DNA of 15,942 bases. Source: an uncultured Gemmatimonadota bacterium (GTDB lineage Bacteria > Gemmatimonadota > Gemmatimonadetes > Gemmatimonadales > Gemmatimonadaceae). The notes below the pieces were generated by a model. That model saw nothing but the letters and a program-made list of their open reading frames with translations, ran no database searches and had not been told where the DNA came from. This document shows, one piece after another, positions 7,241 through 14,058 of this stretch; within the stretch, counting starts at the first letter, position 1, and each line of letters starts with the position of its first letter. Location: positions 1 to 15,942 of the forward strand of contig CAMLEQ010000033.1 in NCBI GenBank assembly GCA_946479015.1. The letters are read 5' to 3'. The translations under genes were made by a program, and so were the position numbers.

Positions 7241-7639
7241 TCACGCGGGGTTCGCCTCCATCTCCCGCCACGGCAGTGCCCTCGAGCGGATGAAGCGCGC
7301 GAGCCGGTCGGCCGCGACCATGGCCACGATCCCGATCAGCAGGTGCGCCACGCGCACCACCCAGTGCGCGGGTCCGGGGAGCAGTCGCATCTGCGCGATG
7401 CCGAACGCCGGGATCACCAGCCCCCACGCGACGGCCGCGAGCACCAGCGCCGGGTGCAGCCCGGCGCGGGCGGCGATCGCGGCGAGGAGCCAGAGCGCGA
7501 TCACGAACGCCACCCCGATCGCCATGTGAACCGGCAGGAGCGCCAGCGCCCGCCCGCTCCAGAACAGCAGGCCGAGCACCACCAGCGCCGGCCCCGTCAC
7601 GCGCACCACCCAGCGCGCGATGTTCGTCATCCTCATCAT
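7241..7639 (-). CDS. Four-helix integral membrane protein of unknown function
   Basis: A 132-residue protein with four predicted membrane helices (about 13-27, 37-57, 63-83 and 91-110) and a basic, soluble C-terminal tail (DRLARFIRSR). Histidines at 38, 62, 92 and 99 lie in or at the ends of helices. No enzyme motif is recognised. The start is the first of two consecutive ATGs, with an excellent ribosome site (GGAGGGGAGGGG) seven bases upstream. It follows the next gene after only 21 bp, so both form an operon reading away from the TetR-type regulator and are probably repressed by it. Membrane His residues could bind haem or metal, but nothing here proves it. Confidence 0.75.
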   Translation of the reverse strand: MMRMTNIARWVVRVTGPALVVLGLLFWSGRALALLPVHMAIGVAFVIALWLLAAIAARAGLHPALVLAAVAWGLVIPAFGIAQMRLLPGPAHWVVRVAHLLIGIVAMVAADRLARFIRSRALPWREMEANPA

Positions 7640-7660
7640 TGGTCGCCCCTCCCCTCCAAC

Positions 7661-8164
7661 TCAAGCGTGCGCCCGGCCGCTCACCCGTGCGCGCGGGAGG
7701 AGGCGGGCGAGGTAGCGCGCGGTGAGCGCGGCGGGGATCACGTGCAGCACCCCCGTGATCTCGAAGAACCAGTCGTTCGGCATCTCGTACATGGGCGGCG
7801 GAAAGAGCGCGCGCATGTGCGACGTGGACAGGCCGGCCAGGTACAGGACGTTCTTCAGCACGTGGTTGTACGCCCCCTCGAACACGCCGAGGAAGAGCAC
7901 GAACACGACTGCGTTCACGACGAAGAACGTCCACCACGCCGCGCGCCCGGTGGCACTCGCGGGGCGCGCTCGGCTCACCGCGAGCGCGCCGATCATGACG
8001 AGCAGCGCGAGCCCGGCGACGAGCGCCGCGTGGGCGCGCCACGGCGTGTGATAGCGGAAGGCGCCGTACACGTGATGGATGGCCGTGACGGCGTACACCA
8101 TGGCTCCGCCGAGCAGCGCTCGGCGCTCACCCTGGCGGTCGTGGGACAGTGCGTGATGCGACAT
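7661..8164 (-). CDS. Polytopic membrane protein of unknown function, first gene of TetR-divergent operon
   Basis: A 167-residue protein with four hydrophobic helices (about 15-36, 44-64, 76-97 and 135-153). Conserved-looking polar residues lie inside or near the membrane: HH at 30-31, FEGAYNH at 95-101 and a loop FPPPMYEMPNDWFFE at 121-135. The acidic/aromatic loop and buried His suggest a ligand-binding or transport-accessory role, but I do not recognise the family with confidence. The start ATG at 8164 has GAGG about ten bases upstream. It lies 80 bp from the paired palindromes that probably bind the divergent TetR regulator, so its likely control is repression relieved by a small molecule. 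Confidence 0.78.
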   Translation of the reverse strand: MSHHALSHDRQGERRALLGGAMVYAVTAIHHVYGAFRYHTPWRAHAALVAGLALLVMIGALAVSRARPASATGRAAWWTFFVVNAVVFVLFLGVFEGAYNHVLKNVLYLAGLSTSHMRALFPPPMYEMPNDWFFEITGVLHVIPAALTARYLARLLPRARVSGRAHA

Positions 8165-8243
8165 GATCGAGAACCTCGTTCCAGGGAGGCGCCGGCACCC
8201 CGTCCGGCGCGCGGGGGCCGCGGCGGGCGCCGCGACCGTAACT

Positions 8244-8280
8244 TTGGTAATAATACCAATCGCCTTGGTAGGGTTCCCAA
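8244..8280. promoter_or_regulatory. Two operator-like boxes spaced 21 bp between TetR gene and membrane operon
   Basis: TTGGTAATAATACCAA (8244-8259) is a perfect palindrome with 6-base arms. TTGGTAGGGTTCCCAA (8265-8280) has the same 16-base TTGG-N8-CCAA frame with imperfect interior. Their centres are 21 bp apart, two helical turns, and the surrounding DNA is a 21-bp direct repeat sharing TTGGTA and CCAATC. The first box contains TATTAT on the minus strand, a possible -10 for the membrane operon. This is the only AT-rich patch in the intergenic region and fits cooperative TetR-dimer binding. Confidence 0.72.
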
Positions 8281-8363
8281 TCACCCTCCCCCCGCCGCGC
8301 CGCGGCCGCTGGCGCGGGGCGCGCGCCCCTGGTAGGATCACCAGAGACCCATCCCGAGCGCCG

Positions 8364-9014
8364 ATGCCAGAGAGAAAGCCGACCCGGAAGCGGGCGCGTC
8401 CCCGGAGCCCCGCGCGTCCAGCCAAGTCCCCCGCTCCACCCTCGCCCCAGCCGCATGCGCCGGCGCCGCGGCGCGAGCGCGGCGACGTCCGCGAGCGCAT
8501 CCTCGACGCCGCCATGGCGATCCTGCACGAGGAGGGGATCCAGGGGCTGTCGCAGGTCCAGGTGTCGCGCCGGGCGAAGGTGCGGCAGTCGCACCTCACC
8601 TACTACTTCCCCAAGCGCCACGACCTCACCGAGGCCGTGGCGCAGCGCTTCCTCGACGGCATGCTCCACGACATCGAGCAGGCTACCGCCGGCGCGGCCG
8701 CGGGGGGCGTGGAGGCGATGCTCCGGCGCATGGCCGCCGCCATCCTCGATCGGGGGCACATGCGCATGTTCACCGCCGTCGTCGTGGAGGCCGACGGCGA
8801 TCCCGAGCTCCGCGCCATGCTCGCCCGCCTCACTCGGCGGCTGCAGGCCATGCTTGCCGAGCGTCTCGGAGGGGGCAAGGGCGGCATCCGCGCCATGGAA
8901 CGCGCGGAGCGCGTCCTGGCCGCGATGTGGGGGATGGGACTCTACGACTTCATCATGCGGCCGGCGCGCCCGCCGGTGTTCCCCACGGAGGGGTGGGACG
9001 TGGACGGCGCCTGA
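8364..9014 (+). CDS. TetR-family transcriptional regulator
   Basis: A 216-residue protein. Residues 41-97 are a TetR-type helix-turn-helix domain: RILDAAMAILHEEG, then LSQVQVSRRAKVRQSHLTYYFPKRHDLTEAVAQRF. Residues 98-205 are the helical ligand and dimer region, not assignable to a ligand. The first 40 residues are an unusual Pro/Arg/Lys/Ala-rich tail, probably disordered and able to add non-specific DNA contacts. The ATG at 8364 is chosen as the first good start after the operator region; its ribosome site (GAG) is weak, and initiation closer to the HTH cannot be excluded. The gene is divergent from two membrane-protein genes, and the intervening boxes make autoregulation and repression of that operon likely. 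Confidence 0.9.
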   Translation: MPERKPTRKRARPRSPARPAKSPAPPSPQPHAPAPRRERGDVRERILDAAMAILHEEGIQGLSQVQVSRRAKVRQSHLTYYFPKRHDLTEAVAQRFLDGMLHDIEQATAGAAAGGVEAMLRRMAAAILDRGHMRMFTAVVVEADGDPELRAMLARLTRRLQAMLAERLGGGKGGIRAMERAERVLAAMWGMGLYDFIMRPARPPVFPTEGWDVDGA

Positions 9015-9024
9015 GCGCGCCGCG

Positions 9025-9048
9025 CATCGCCCGGCGGGCCCGGCGATG
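9025..9048. terminator. Hairpin between convergent TetR and phosphoesterase genes
   Basis: CATCGCC (9025-9031) pairs with GGCGATG (9042-9048) across a 10-base GC-rich loop in the 57-bp gap between two converging stop codons. It could serve both directions. No T-tract is present. Confidence 0.45.
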
Positions 9049-9071
9049 TCGCCGCGCGCGCATCCCGGCCG

Positions 9072-9974
9072 TCACGGCCCCGTGAAGAACTCCGCCATGT
9101 TCGATGCGGCCGCCGCCGTCCCTGGAAAGCGCGCGAGCCCCAGCCCTTCGGCGGTGAGACGCAGCGTGCTCTCGTGCCCGTACGGCGCGCCCGAGCGGTA
9201 GCCGCGCTTCGACCGCGGGCTCACCTCCACCCACGCCACGCGCCCTCCGCCTCCGGTGCCGTCGTCGTGCGTGGCCTCGTCGAACACGATGATGAGCAGG
9301 CCATTGTCCTGGAATGCGGCGCTCGAGATGAGCGGCGCGATGTGCAGGCGCAGCCACGCGTCCGCGGTGGCGGGGGGACAGTTGTGCGCATCGTCGCACA
9401 TGTCCGGCACGATGAAGCCGTAGTCGGGGAGCGCGTTCCCCTTCAGGTCCGCGCCGAGCTGCGTCAGCGGCACCAGGTTCTGTCGCTGCGCCGGATCGTC
9501 CACCACATCAGAGAGGTACGACATCGGGTTGTGCGACCGTGCGTACCTGCCCCGGCTCCCTCCCGTGTAGCCCGCGAAAGGGAGGTCCTCGTCGTACGAC
9601 TTCCACGTCCTTCCCGCGGCCACCAGCTCGCGCACGATGTTGTCCGCCGTCACCGTGCCGCCGAACGCGTCGTCGTTCGTGACGACGTCTCCCACCGTGA
9701 GCATGAAGTAGTTGCCGATGGACGGGTGCGTGTCCGCGTGGTACTCGGTGGCGAGCCCGTACTGGCCGGCGAGGCTGTCCAGGTACGGCATCGCGTGCCC
9801 GTCGATCACCGTCTCGTAGTCGCGGTTCTCCTCCACCACCACGAACACGTGCGAGAAGCGCGGGGTGGGCTCGCTCGTCGCCGATGAGTGCGGCGCCGTC
9901 GCGTCGCTCGTGCTCCCGCATGCGGCGAGGAGGAGCGCCCCCGCGCCGAGTACCAGTCGTCCAGCCCGCTGCAT
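9072..9974 (-). CDS. Lipoprotein phosphoesterase (phospholipase C / acid phosphatase AcpA-like family)
   Basis: A 300-residue protein with a lipoprotein signal (LLAAC, Cys19) followed by a Ser/Thr/Pro linker to about residue 38. It then shows the conserved blocks of the phosphoesterase family of the alkaline-phosphatase superfamily: VVVEENRDYETVI (45-57), DTHPSIGNYF (81-90), PDMCDDAHNCP (190-200), LIIVFDEATHDD (227-238) and YGHESTLRL (265-273). The acidic, Asn and His residues in these blocks are the expected metal ligands, and Ser85 in HPS is the likely nucleophile. It probably hydrolyses phosphomonoesters or phosphodiesters at the cell surface or in the periplasm; the substrate cannot be told. 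It is shorter than phospholipase C enzymes and closer to the small bacterial acid-phosphatase group. The start is set by the lipoprotein signal; the ribosome site is poor. It is divergent from the multicopper oxidase gene. Confidence 0.88.
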   Translation of the reverse strand: MQRAGRLVLGAGALLLAACGSTSDATAPHSSATSEPTPRFSHVFVVVEENRDYETVIDGHAMPYLDSLAGQYGLATEYHADTHPSIGNYFMLTVGDVVTNDDAFGGTVTADNIVRELVAAGRTWKSYDEDLPFAGYTGGSRGRYARSHNPMSYLSDVVDDPAQRQNLVPLTQLGADLKGNALPDYGFIVPDMCDDAHNCPPATADAWLRLHIAPLISSAAFQDNGLLIIVFDEATHDDGTGGGGRVAWVEVSPRSKRGYRSGAPYGHESTLRLTAEGLGLARFPGTAAAASNMAEFFTGP

Positions 9975-10133
9975 ACCGTACCGCCCGCCTCGATGTGCCT
10001 CCGGTGTCACCGCAGCCGGCACGATGGCGCCGGACTCGGCACCGGTGTCGAAGGCAATTCCCGGACTTGCGGCGGCGGCGGCTTCGTGCATCCGTCGTGG
10101 CGAGACATCACGAATTCTTCGCGGGAGGCTCAC

Positions 10134-11549
10134 ATGCCCGACCATCACGAGGTCACCGAGCACGGGCACCACGAGCACGGGCACCACGAGCACCAGCACC
10201 ATCATGGCGGCCACGGCCCCGTCATCCACGCGCCGCCGGCCGATGCGCACGTCGCGTACGACCGCGCGTTCGATGCCGCGCGCCCCGATCCGGGACGCGA
10301 GGTGGTGTCCGTGGAGCTCGTCGCCGGCGACTGCGACTGGGAGCTCGCCCCCGGCCGCACCGTCCGCGGCTGGGGCTACAACGGCCAGATCCCCGGCCCC
10401 ACCATCGAGGCGCGCGTGGGCGACGTCCTCGAGGTGCATCTCACGAATCGCCTCCCCGAGCCCACCACCATCCACTGGCACGGGCTCCGGGTGCCGGCGG
10501 CGATGGACGGCACGGACATGGTCCAGCACCCCATCGAGCCGGGCGGCACCTTCACCTACCGCTTCCGCCTCCCCGACGCCGGCACCTTCTGGTATCACCC
10601 GCACAGCAACGAGACCGTGCAGATGGAGCGCGGCCTCTCCGGCGCGCTCATCGTGCGCGGCGAGAACGAGCCGTTCCTCGACGCCGAGCGGGTGCTCGTG
10701 CTCGACGACGTGGCGCTCGACCGCAAGGGGCAGATCAGGCCGCCCGGGTGGTGGATCGAGCAGCACAACGGACGCGAGGGAAGCACCCGCCTCGTGAACG
10801 GAAAGAGAGAGCCGGAGCTGACCATGGCCGCCGGGCAGATCGAGCGCTGGCGGATCGTGAACGCCGCGAGCGCGCGCTACGTGCGCCTCTCCATCGGCGG
10901 CCGTCCGTTCATCATCCTCGGCACCGACGGCGGGCTACTCGGCGCGCCCGTCACCGTGAGCGAGGTGCTGCTGACGCCGGCGGACCGCGTGGACATCGCC
11001 GTGGGGCCGTTCGCCAAGGGGGACGTGCTGCGCATCGATGCGCTCCCGTACGACCGCCGCAGCCTCCAGCGCGTGCGCACCCAGCGCTTCGCGACGCTGC
11101 GCGTCGGCCCCGCGGCCCCATCGCGCGCCGTGATCCCCGAGACGATGCGCCCCATCGAGCCGCTCGTGACCGGTCCCGTGCCGCCGACGCGCGAGGTGCA
11201 CCTCGGCGTGCGGGCGAGCATGCGCCACGGTGTGGACTTCCTCATCGGCGGCGAGCAGCACCATCGCGACCAGCCCGTGACCGTGAACGAGCTCCAGGTG
11301 TGGGACGTCTTCAACGACACCATGATGGATCACCCCTTCCACCTGCACGGCTTCTTCTTCCAGGTGCTGGAGGTGAACGGCCAGCCGCCGGACTTCCTCT
11401 CGTGGGAGGACACCGTGAACGTGCCCCCCAAGAGCCGCGTGCGCATCGCGTGGATGCCCGACGACCGGCCGGGGGAGTGGATGTACCACTGCCACATCCT
11501 CGAGCATCACGCGTCAGGGATGATGGCGCACTTCGAGGTGGTGAGGTGA
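10134..11549 (+). CDS. Multicopper oxidase (laccase-like) with His-rich N-terminus and no signal peptide
   Basis: A 471-residue protein with all four copper-binding blocks: HWH at 114-116, HPH at 155-157, HPFHLH at 400-405, and HCHILEHHASGM at 452-463, which supplies the type 1 Cys453, His458 and axial Met463. It is expected to oxidise phenolic, metal or other reducing substrates with four-electron reduction of oxygen to water. Residues 4-32 hold 14 histidines, a likely metal-capture tail encoded by a short repeat. Unlike most bacterial multicopper oxidases it has no Tat or Sec signal at the ATG, and the in-frame upstream sequence supplies none. GGGAGG lies five bases before the start, supporting that start. 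It overlaps no neighbour and is followed after ten bases by a truncated lipoprotein gene. Cuprous-oxidase versus laccase specificity is open; the Met-rich insertion of CueO is not evident. Confidence 0.92.
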   Translation: MPDHHEVTEHGHHEHGHHEHQHHHGGHGPVIHAPPADAHVAYDRAFDAARPDPGREVVSVELVAGDCDWELAPGRTVRGWGYNGQIPGPTIEARVGDVLEVHLTNRLPEPTTIHWHGLRVPAAMDGTDMVQHPIEPGGTFTYRFRLPDAGTFWYHPHSNETVQMERGLSGALIVRGENEPFLDAERVLVLDDVALDRKGQIRPPGWWIEQHNGREGSTRLVNGKREPELTMAAGQIERWRIVNAASARYVRLSIGGRPFIILGTDGGLLGAPVTVSEVLLTPADRVDIAVGPFAKGDVLRIDALPYDRRSLQRVRTQRFATLRVGPAAPSRAVIPETMRPIEPLVTGPVPPTREVHLGVRASMRHGVDFLIGGEQHHRDQPVTVNELQVWDVFNDTMMDHPFHLHGFFFQVLEVNGQPPDFLSWEDTVNVPPKSRVRIAWMPDDRPGEWMYHCHILEHHASGMMAHFEVVR

Positions 11550-11559
11550 GGGATCGCGC

Positions 11560-11772
11560 GTGAAGGCGTGGCTCCTCGTCGGCGGCGTCCTGCTCTGCGC
11601 GAGTTGCCGGCCCGCGCGGGGCGGGGGCCGGAGCGCTCCGGCCCCCGCCTCGCTCGCGGTCGCCGCCCGAGCACGCACGATCTCCGATTCCGGCGCGCCG
11701 CGTCTCCGCGTCACCGTGGATGCGCGGAACATCGGTGATTCCACCGTGCAGTTCGAGGGCGGGATGGGCTAG
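11560..11772 (+). pseudogene. Probable truncated lipoprotein gene after the multicopper oxidase
   Basis: An open frame of 70 codons starts at GTG with GAGGGA six bases upstream, ten bases after the oxidase stop, so it looks translationally coupled to it. The product begins with a lipoprotein signal (LLCASC, Cys16), a short linker, and then what looks like the first strands of an Ig-like domain (RLRVTVDARNIGDSTVQFEGG). It stops at TAG just there, where G+C content drops. The beta domain needs more strands, so the rest was probably lost or displaced when the adjacent island arrived. BsuPI-type domains begin in a comparable way, but this is a loose resemblance. A functional 70-residue lipoprotein is possible. 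Confidence 0.6.
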
Positions 11773-11778
11773 CGATCA

Positions 11779-11786
11779 TAGCCATC
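11779..11786 (+). repeat. 8-bp direct repeat TAGCCATC, left copy
   Basis: TAGCCATC here recurs at 12698-12705. The two copies bracket the lower-GC segment carrying the NYN nuclease gene, its leader and its promoter candidate. It is a possible target-site duplication or recombination scar; eight bases could match by chance. Confidence 0.3.
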
Positions 11787-11821
11787 TTTTCGCGCGGGTA
11801 TGGGCGGCGATCCCGGCGGCA

Positions 11822-12520
11822 TCACCAAGATGTGGGCTTCTCGACCAGCCTGCCGTTGCTGGCACGCAGTGCGGGAGGAAACTGGTGCGAGCGATAGAGC
11901 TCAGCGCTGATCTTGAGGTGGCGACTCACGAGCTTCTCGAGCTCGCGATTGTGCCTGTGGAACGGAAAGGCAACGCCTATGTCCGCGGCGGGATAGAGCA
12001 GCTGTGCGGTCCGGATCGCCGGCGCGACGTCGGTATCGCCGCTGACGAGCATCGCCCCGTCACAAGCCCCTTTGCACAGTAACTCGAGGAGCTTGCAAGC
12101 AATCGCGACGTCCGTCTCCTTCTCCTCGTGCGTTCGATACCAGAGGCGAATCCTTCTCGTGGGGATCGTGAGCCATCGCCGGAACGGAAGGACCTGAACC
12201 CGCATCTCAGCCAAAGTCTTCAGACGGTCCTTCCTCTTGAAGCTCGCGAGTGAAACCTCCACACCCGTGGACCGGAGCGCGGCAATGAATGTCCTATGCC
12301 GACGTACGACGTCTGGCTTTCGGTATTCCAGGTGCGAGGCCAACGCGGAGAAGTAGTGAACTCCGGCAAGCGTGCATCCGGGTCCATAGGTGCTCCGAAC
12401 GATGGTCTCACAAAGGGCGCGGATGTGCAGCCATCTGAGAGGGCCAGTTCTCAGATGGTCCTCGGCCTTCCTGATGGAGTGGTAGAGATTGAATCCGTCG
12501 ACGAGAAAGCAGATGCGCAT
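11822..12520 (-). CDS. NYN-domain (PIN-like, LabA/DUF88-type) predicted RNase
   Basis: A 232-residue protein with the hallmarks of the NYN nuclease fold: FLVDGFNLYH at 5-14 (Asp8, Asn11), EKETDVAIA at 133-141 (Asp137) and MLVSGDTDVAPAI at 157-169 (Asp162, Asp164). These acidic residues would bind the divalent metal for RNA cleavage. The C-terminal part after about 205 is unassigned. Base composition is clearly lower in G+C than the flanks, codon use includes A/T-ending codons, and no related gene is adjacent, all signs of horizontal acquisition. The ATG at 12520 must be close to the true start because Asp8 is catalytic, yet no ribosome binding site precedes it; instead a hairpin and seven T residues directly abut it. 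Such proteins occur in RNA decay, toxin-like and defence settings, and the sequence does not choose among them. Confidence 0.85.
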   Translation of the reverse strand: MRICFLVDGFNLYHSIRKAEDHLRTGPLRWLHIRALCETIVRSTYGPGCTLAGVHYFSALASHLEYRKPDVVRRHRTFIAALRSTGVEVSLASFKRKDRLKTLAEMRVQVLPFRRWLTIPTRRIRLWYRTHEEKETDVAIACKLLELLCKGACDGAMLVSGDTDVAPAIRTAQLLYPAADIGVAFPFHRHNRELEKLVSRHLKISAELYRSHQFPPALRASNGRLVEKPTSW

Positions 12521-12550
12521 AAAAAAACCCCGGGGCCGTGGCCCCGGGGG
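12521..12550 (-). terminator. Intrinsic terminator (hairpin plus T7) ending at the NYN start codon
   Basis: On the minus strand CCCCGGGGCC and GGCCCCGGGG (12549-12528) form a 9-10 bp GC stem, followed at once by seven T residues (12527-12521), and the next base is the A of the NYN ATG. It could end the LuxR-family transcript, whose stop is about 257 bp upstream, or attenuate the NYN gene itself. Confidence 0.85.
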
Positions 12551-12551
12551 A

Positions 12552-12574
12552 CCCGAGGGCCGAAGCCGCTCGGG
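12552..12574 (-). promoter_or_regulatory. Second leader hairpin with UUCG loop, just upstream of the terminator
   Basis: On the minus strand CCCGAG and CTCGGG (12574-12569 and 12557-12552) pair, with an inner GGC/GCC stem closing a TTCG loop and one bulged C. It stands two bases from the terminator stem, giving a two-hairpin leader. UUCG tetraloops are unusually stable in RNA. The G- and C-runs of the two hairpins could also pair with each other in alternative folds. Confidence 0.55.
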
Positions 12575-12589
12575 GATGACGTAGCAAGG

Positions 12590-12617
12590 AAACTAAGAGG
12601 CAATGGAATCCTGTCAA
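12590..12617 (-). promoter_or_regulatory. Candidate promoter for the NYN gene
   Basis: On the minus strand a perfect TTGACA (12617-12612) is followed after 16 bases by TAGTTT (12595-12590), a weak -10. A transcript from here would begin near 12583 and run through both leader hairpins before the NYN start codon. The region 12521-12806 has no gene. Confidence 0.4.
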
Positions 12618-12697
12618 TACCGACGACTTCGACAGGTGCCTCAACTCAGCACGACACGGGGGCGACGCGATCGATCACGATAAGCGCCGCCAAACCG

Positions 12698-12705
12698 TAG
12701 CCATC
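12698..12705 (+). repeat. 8-bp direct repeat TAGCCATC, right copy
   Basis: This matches 11779-11786 exactly. G+C content rises again in the bases around and beyond this copy, consistent with the edge of the inserted segment. Confidence 0.3.
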
Positions 12706-12806
12706 ATCCATGGCCTGCGCGTCGGGTTCAAAGATTCCCTCCATCGCGGCCGCGCCTGGCGGGCGCGGTGCACGCTCCCCGATGACGTCGGCCTCTTGCC
12801 TCCACC

Positions 12807-13931
12807 TCACCCATGCAGCCTCTCGGCGTATCCGTCGAAGAAGAGCCGCGCGAGCAACGCCCGCCGCCCACGCACGCCGACCTTGTCGGACGCGTGGCCG
12901 AGGTGCTCTTGCACGGTGTAGCTGGAGATCCGGAGCCGAGCGGCGATCTCCTTCGTCGAGTACCCGCGCGCCACGAGCGTCAGCACCTCCCGCTCGCGCG
13001 GCGACAGCCCGTACAGCTTCGCCAGGAGCGGCGCCAGTTCGCGGCGCTCGAGCGGCGCGATGAGGACGATCGTATTCGAGCACCCCGACGCGTCCGGCTC
13101 GGTGAGCATCGCGCGGATCGTGTACCACCGCCCGGACCGGCCGCGCGCGCGCAGCTCCCGCGGCGCGACGTCCTCGTCTCGTGTGCGGCCGGCGCGCGGC
13201 CGTGCGAGCACGCTGCGGACGGCCGACGGGAGATCGCCGTCGAGAAGATCCCCGGCGTCTCGTGAGACGTCCGCGAGATCCGCGAGCTGCGCCGCCGCCG
13301 CGGGGGTGCGCTGCACCAGCCGCCCGCACGCATCCACCACGAGTACCCCCGGCGCGGCATCGTTCACGACACCGTCGTCCTCGGCGCCCCGCTCCACGCC
13401 GGACAGCACCCCCGCGAGCTCGCGCAGCGCCGCCGTGCGGAGCGCGCGCCCGACGGCCGGCGCGATGCGGCACAGGAAGGCGCGCTCTCGCTCCCCGAAC
13501 GGAGGCGCGCTCCGCTCGCGGACCGCGCACAGGATCCCCCACGGCTCGTCCCCGACGGCGAACGTCGCGCGCAGCTCGCGCCCGAGCCCCACGCTGGCGA
13601 AGAGCCGCTGCAGCTCCGGGCTCGCGCTCCGCGCGATCACCTCGCCCGAGCGCGCGAGGTCGATGATCCCCGCCGCCTCCACCTCTGGGTAGACGAAGCC
13701 GAAGTACCGCCGCGGCAGCTCCGGCGGCGCGCCCTCGCCCATGGCGTGCGTCACGAGCCCCGTCTCCGGATCGAGCACGTTGAAGAAGCTGGCGTCGGCC
13801 GGGATCAGCCGCCCGAGGTGGCGCAGCAGCGCTCGGCGGAGCGACACCGAGTCCATCCCGGCCATACAGACGCGCGTGATGCTCCGGGCCACGTCGCGCT
13901 CCACCGACGACCACCCGCGCAGGACCGGCAT
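12807..13931 (-). CDS. LuxR-family regulator with GAF and PAS-like sensory regions
   Basis: A 374-residue protein. Residues 10-170 look like a GAF-type domain (ASFFNVLDPETGLVTHAMG, then FAVGDEPWGILCAVRE). Residues 190-295 look like a PAS-type domain (GVLVVDACGRLVQRTPAAAAQL). Residues 307-366 are a LuxR/NarL helix-turn-helix: LSPREREVLTLVARGYSTKEIAARL followed by SSYTVQEHLGHASDKVGVRGR. No receiver domain is present, so control is probably by a ligand or redox signal sensed at the GAF or PAS region. A GGGGGG run precedes the ATG by four bases and serves as ribosome site. It is divergent from a secreted-protein gene, and the 127-bp gap holds a large inverted repeat, making that gene and itself likely targets. 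A signal cannot be assigned. Confidence 0.88.
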   Translation of the reverse strand: MPVLRGWSSVERDVARSITRVCMAGMDSVSLRRALLRHLGRLIPADASFFNVLDPETGLVTHAMGEGAPPELPRRYFGFVYPEVEAAGIIDLARSGEVIARSASPELQRLFASVGLGRELRATFAVGDEPWGILCAVRERSAPPFGERERAFLCRIAPAVGRALRTAALRELAGVLSGVERGAEDDGVVNDAAPGVLVVDACGRLVQRTPAAAAQLADLADVSRDAGDLLDGDLPSAVRSVLARPRAGRTRDEDVAPRELRARGRSGRWYTIRAMLTEPDASGCSNTIVLIAPLERRELAPLLAKLYGLSPREREVLTLVARGYSTKEIAARLRISSYTVQEHLGHASDKVGVRGRRALLARLFFDGYAERLHG

Positions 13932-13976
13932 TCATCCCCCCCAGAAAGTTGGGATGGCGGGGATGCGCTCCCGCCT

Positions 13977-14017
13977 CGATCGTGTGGTCGGGCACGCGAC
14001 GCCGACCGCGTCGATCG
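13977..14017. promoter_or_regulatory. 41-bp hyphenated inverted repeat in the divergent promoter
   Basis: CGATCG (13977-13982) and GGTCGG (13986-13991) are mirrored by CCGACC (14002-14007) and CGATCG (14012-14017), each arm interrupted by 3-4 unmatched bases. It lies 46 bp from the LuxR-family start and 42 bp from the opposing gene's start, an obvious place for an operator. Confidence 0.45.
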
Positions 14018-14058
14018 CCCCGCTCACTCCCGACATTCGAGTATCCAGAGGAGGTATT

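Noticed and set aside
10140..10205. Short repeated GAGCACGGGCACCAC-like units that might suggest a tandem DNA repeat
   Set aside because: They encode the His-rich tail of the oxidase in frame and are explained by coding for clustered His/Glu/Gly.
9884..11563. A long plus-strand frame overlapping the multicopper oxidase
   Set aside because: It is an out-of-frame shadow made of Arg/His/Pro runs, while the real frame holds all copper motifs.
12528..12550. The GC palindrome read as a plus-strand terminator for an upstream plus gene
   Set aside because: The A7 run lies 5' of the stem on the plus strand and no T-run follows it, so polarity fits only the minus strand.
12646..13995. A long minus-strand frame over the LuxR-family gene
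   Set aside because: It is an Arg/Ala/Gly shadow; the neighbouring frame carries the GAF and helix-turn-helix motifs.
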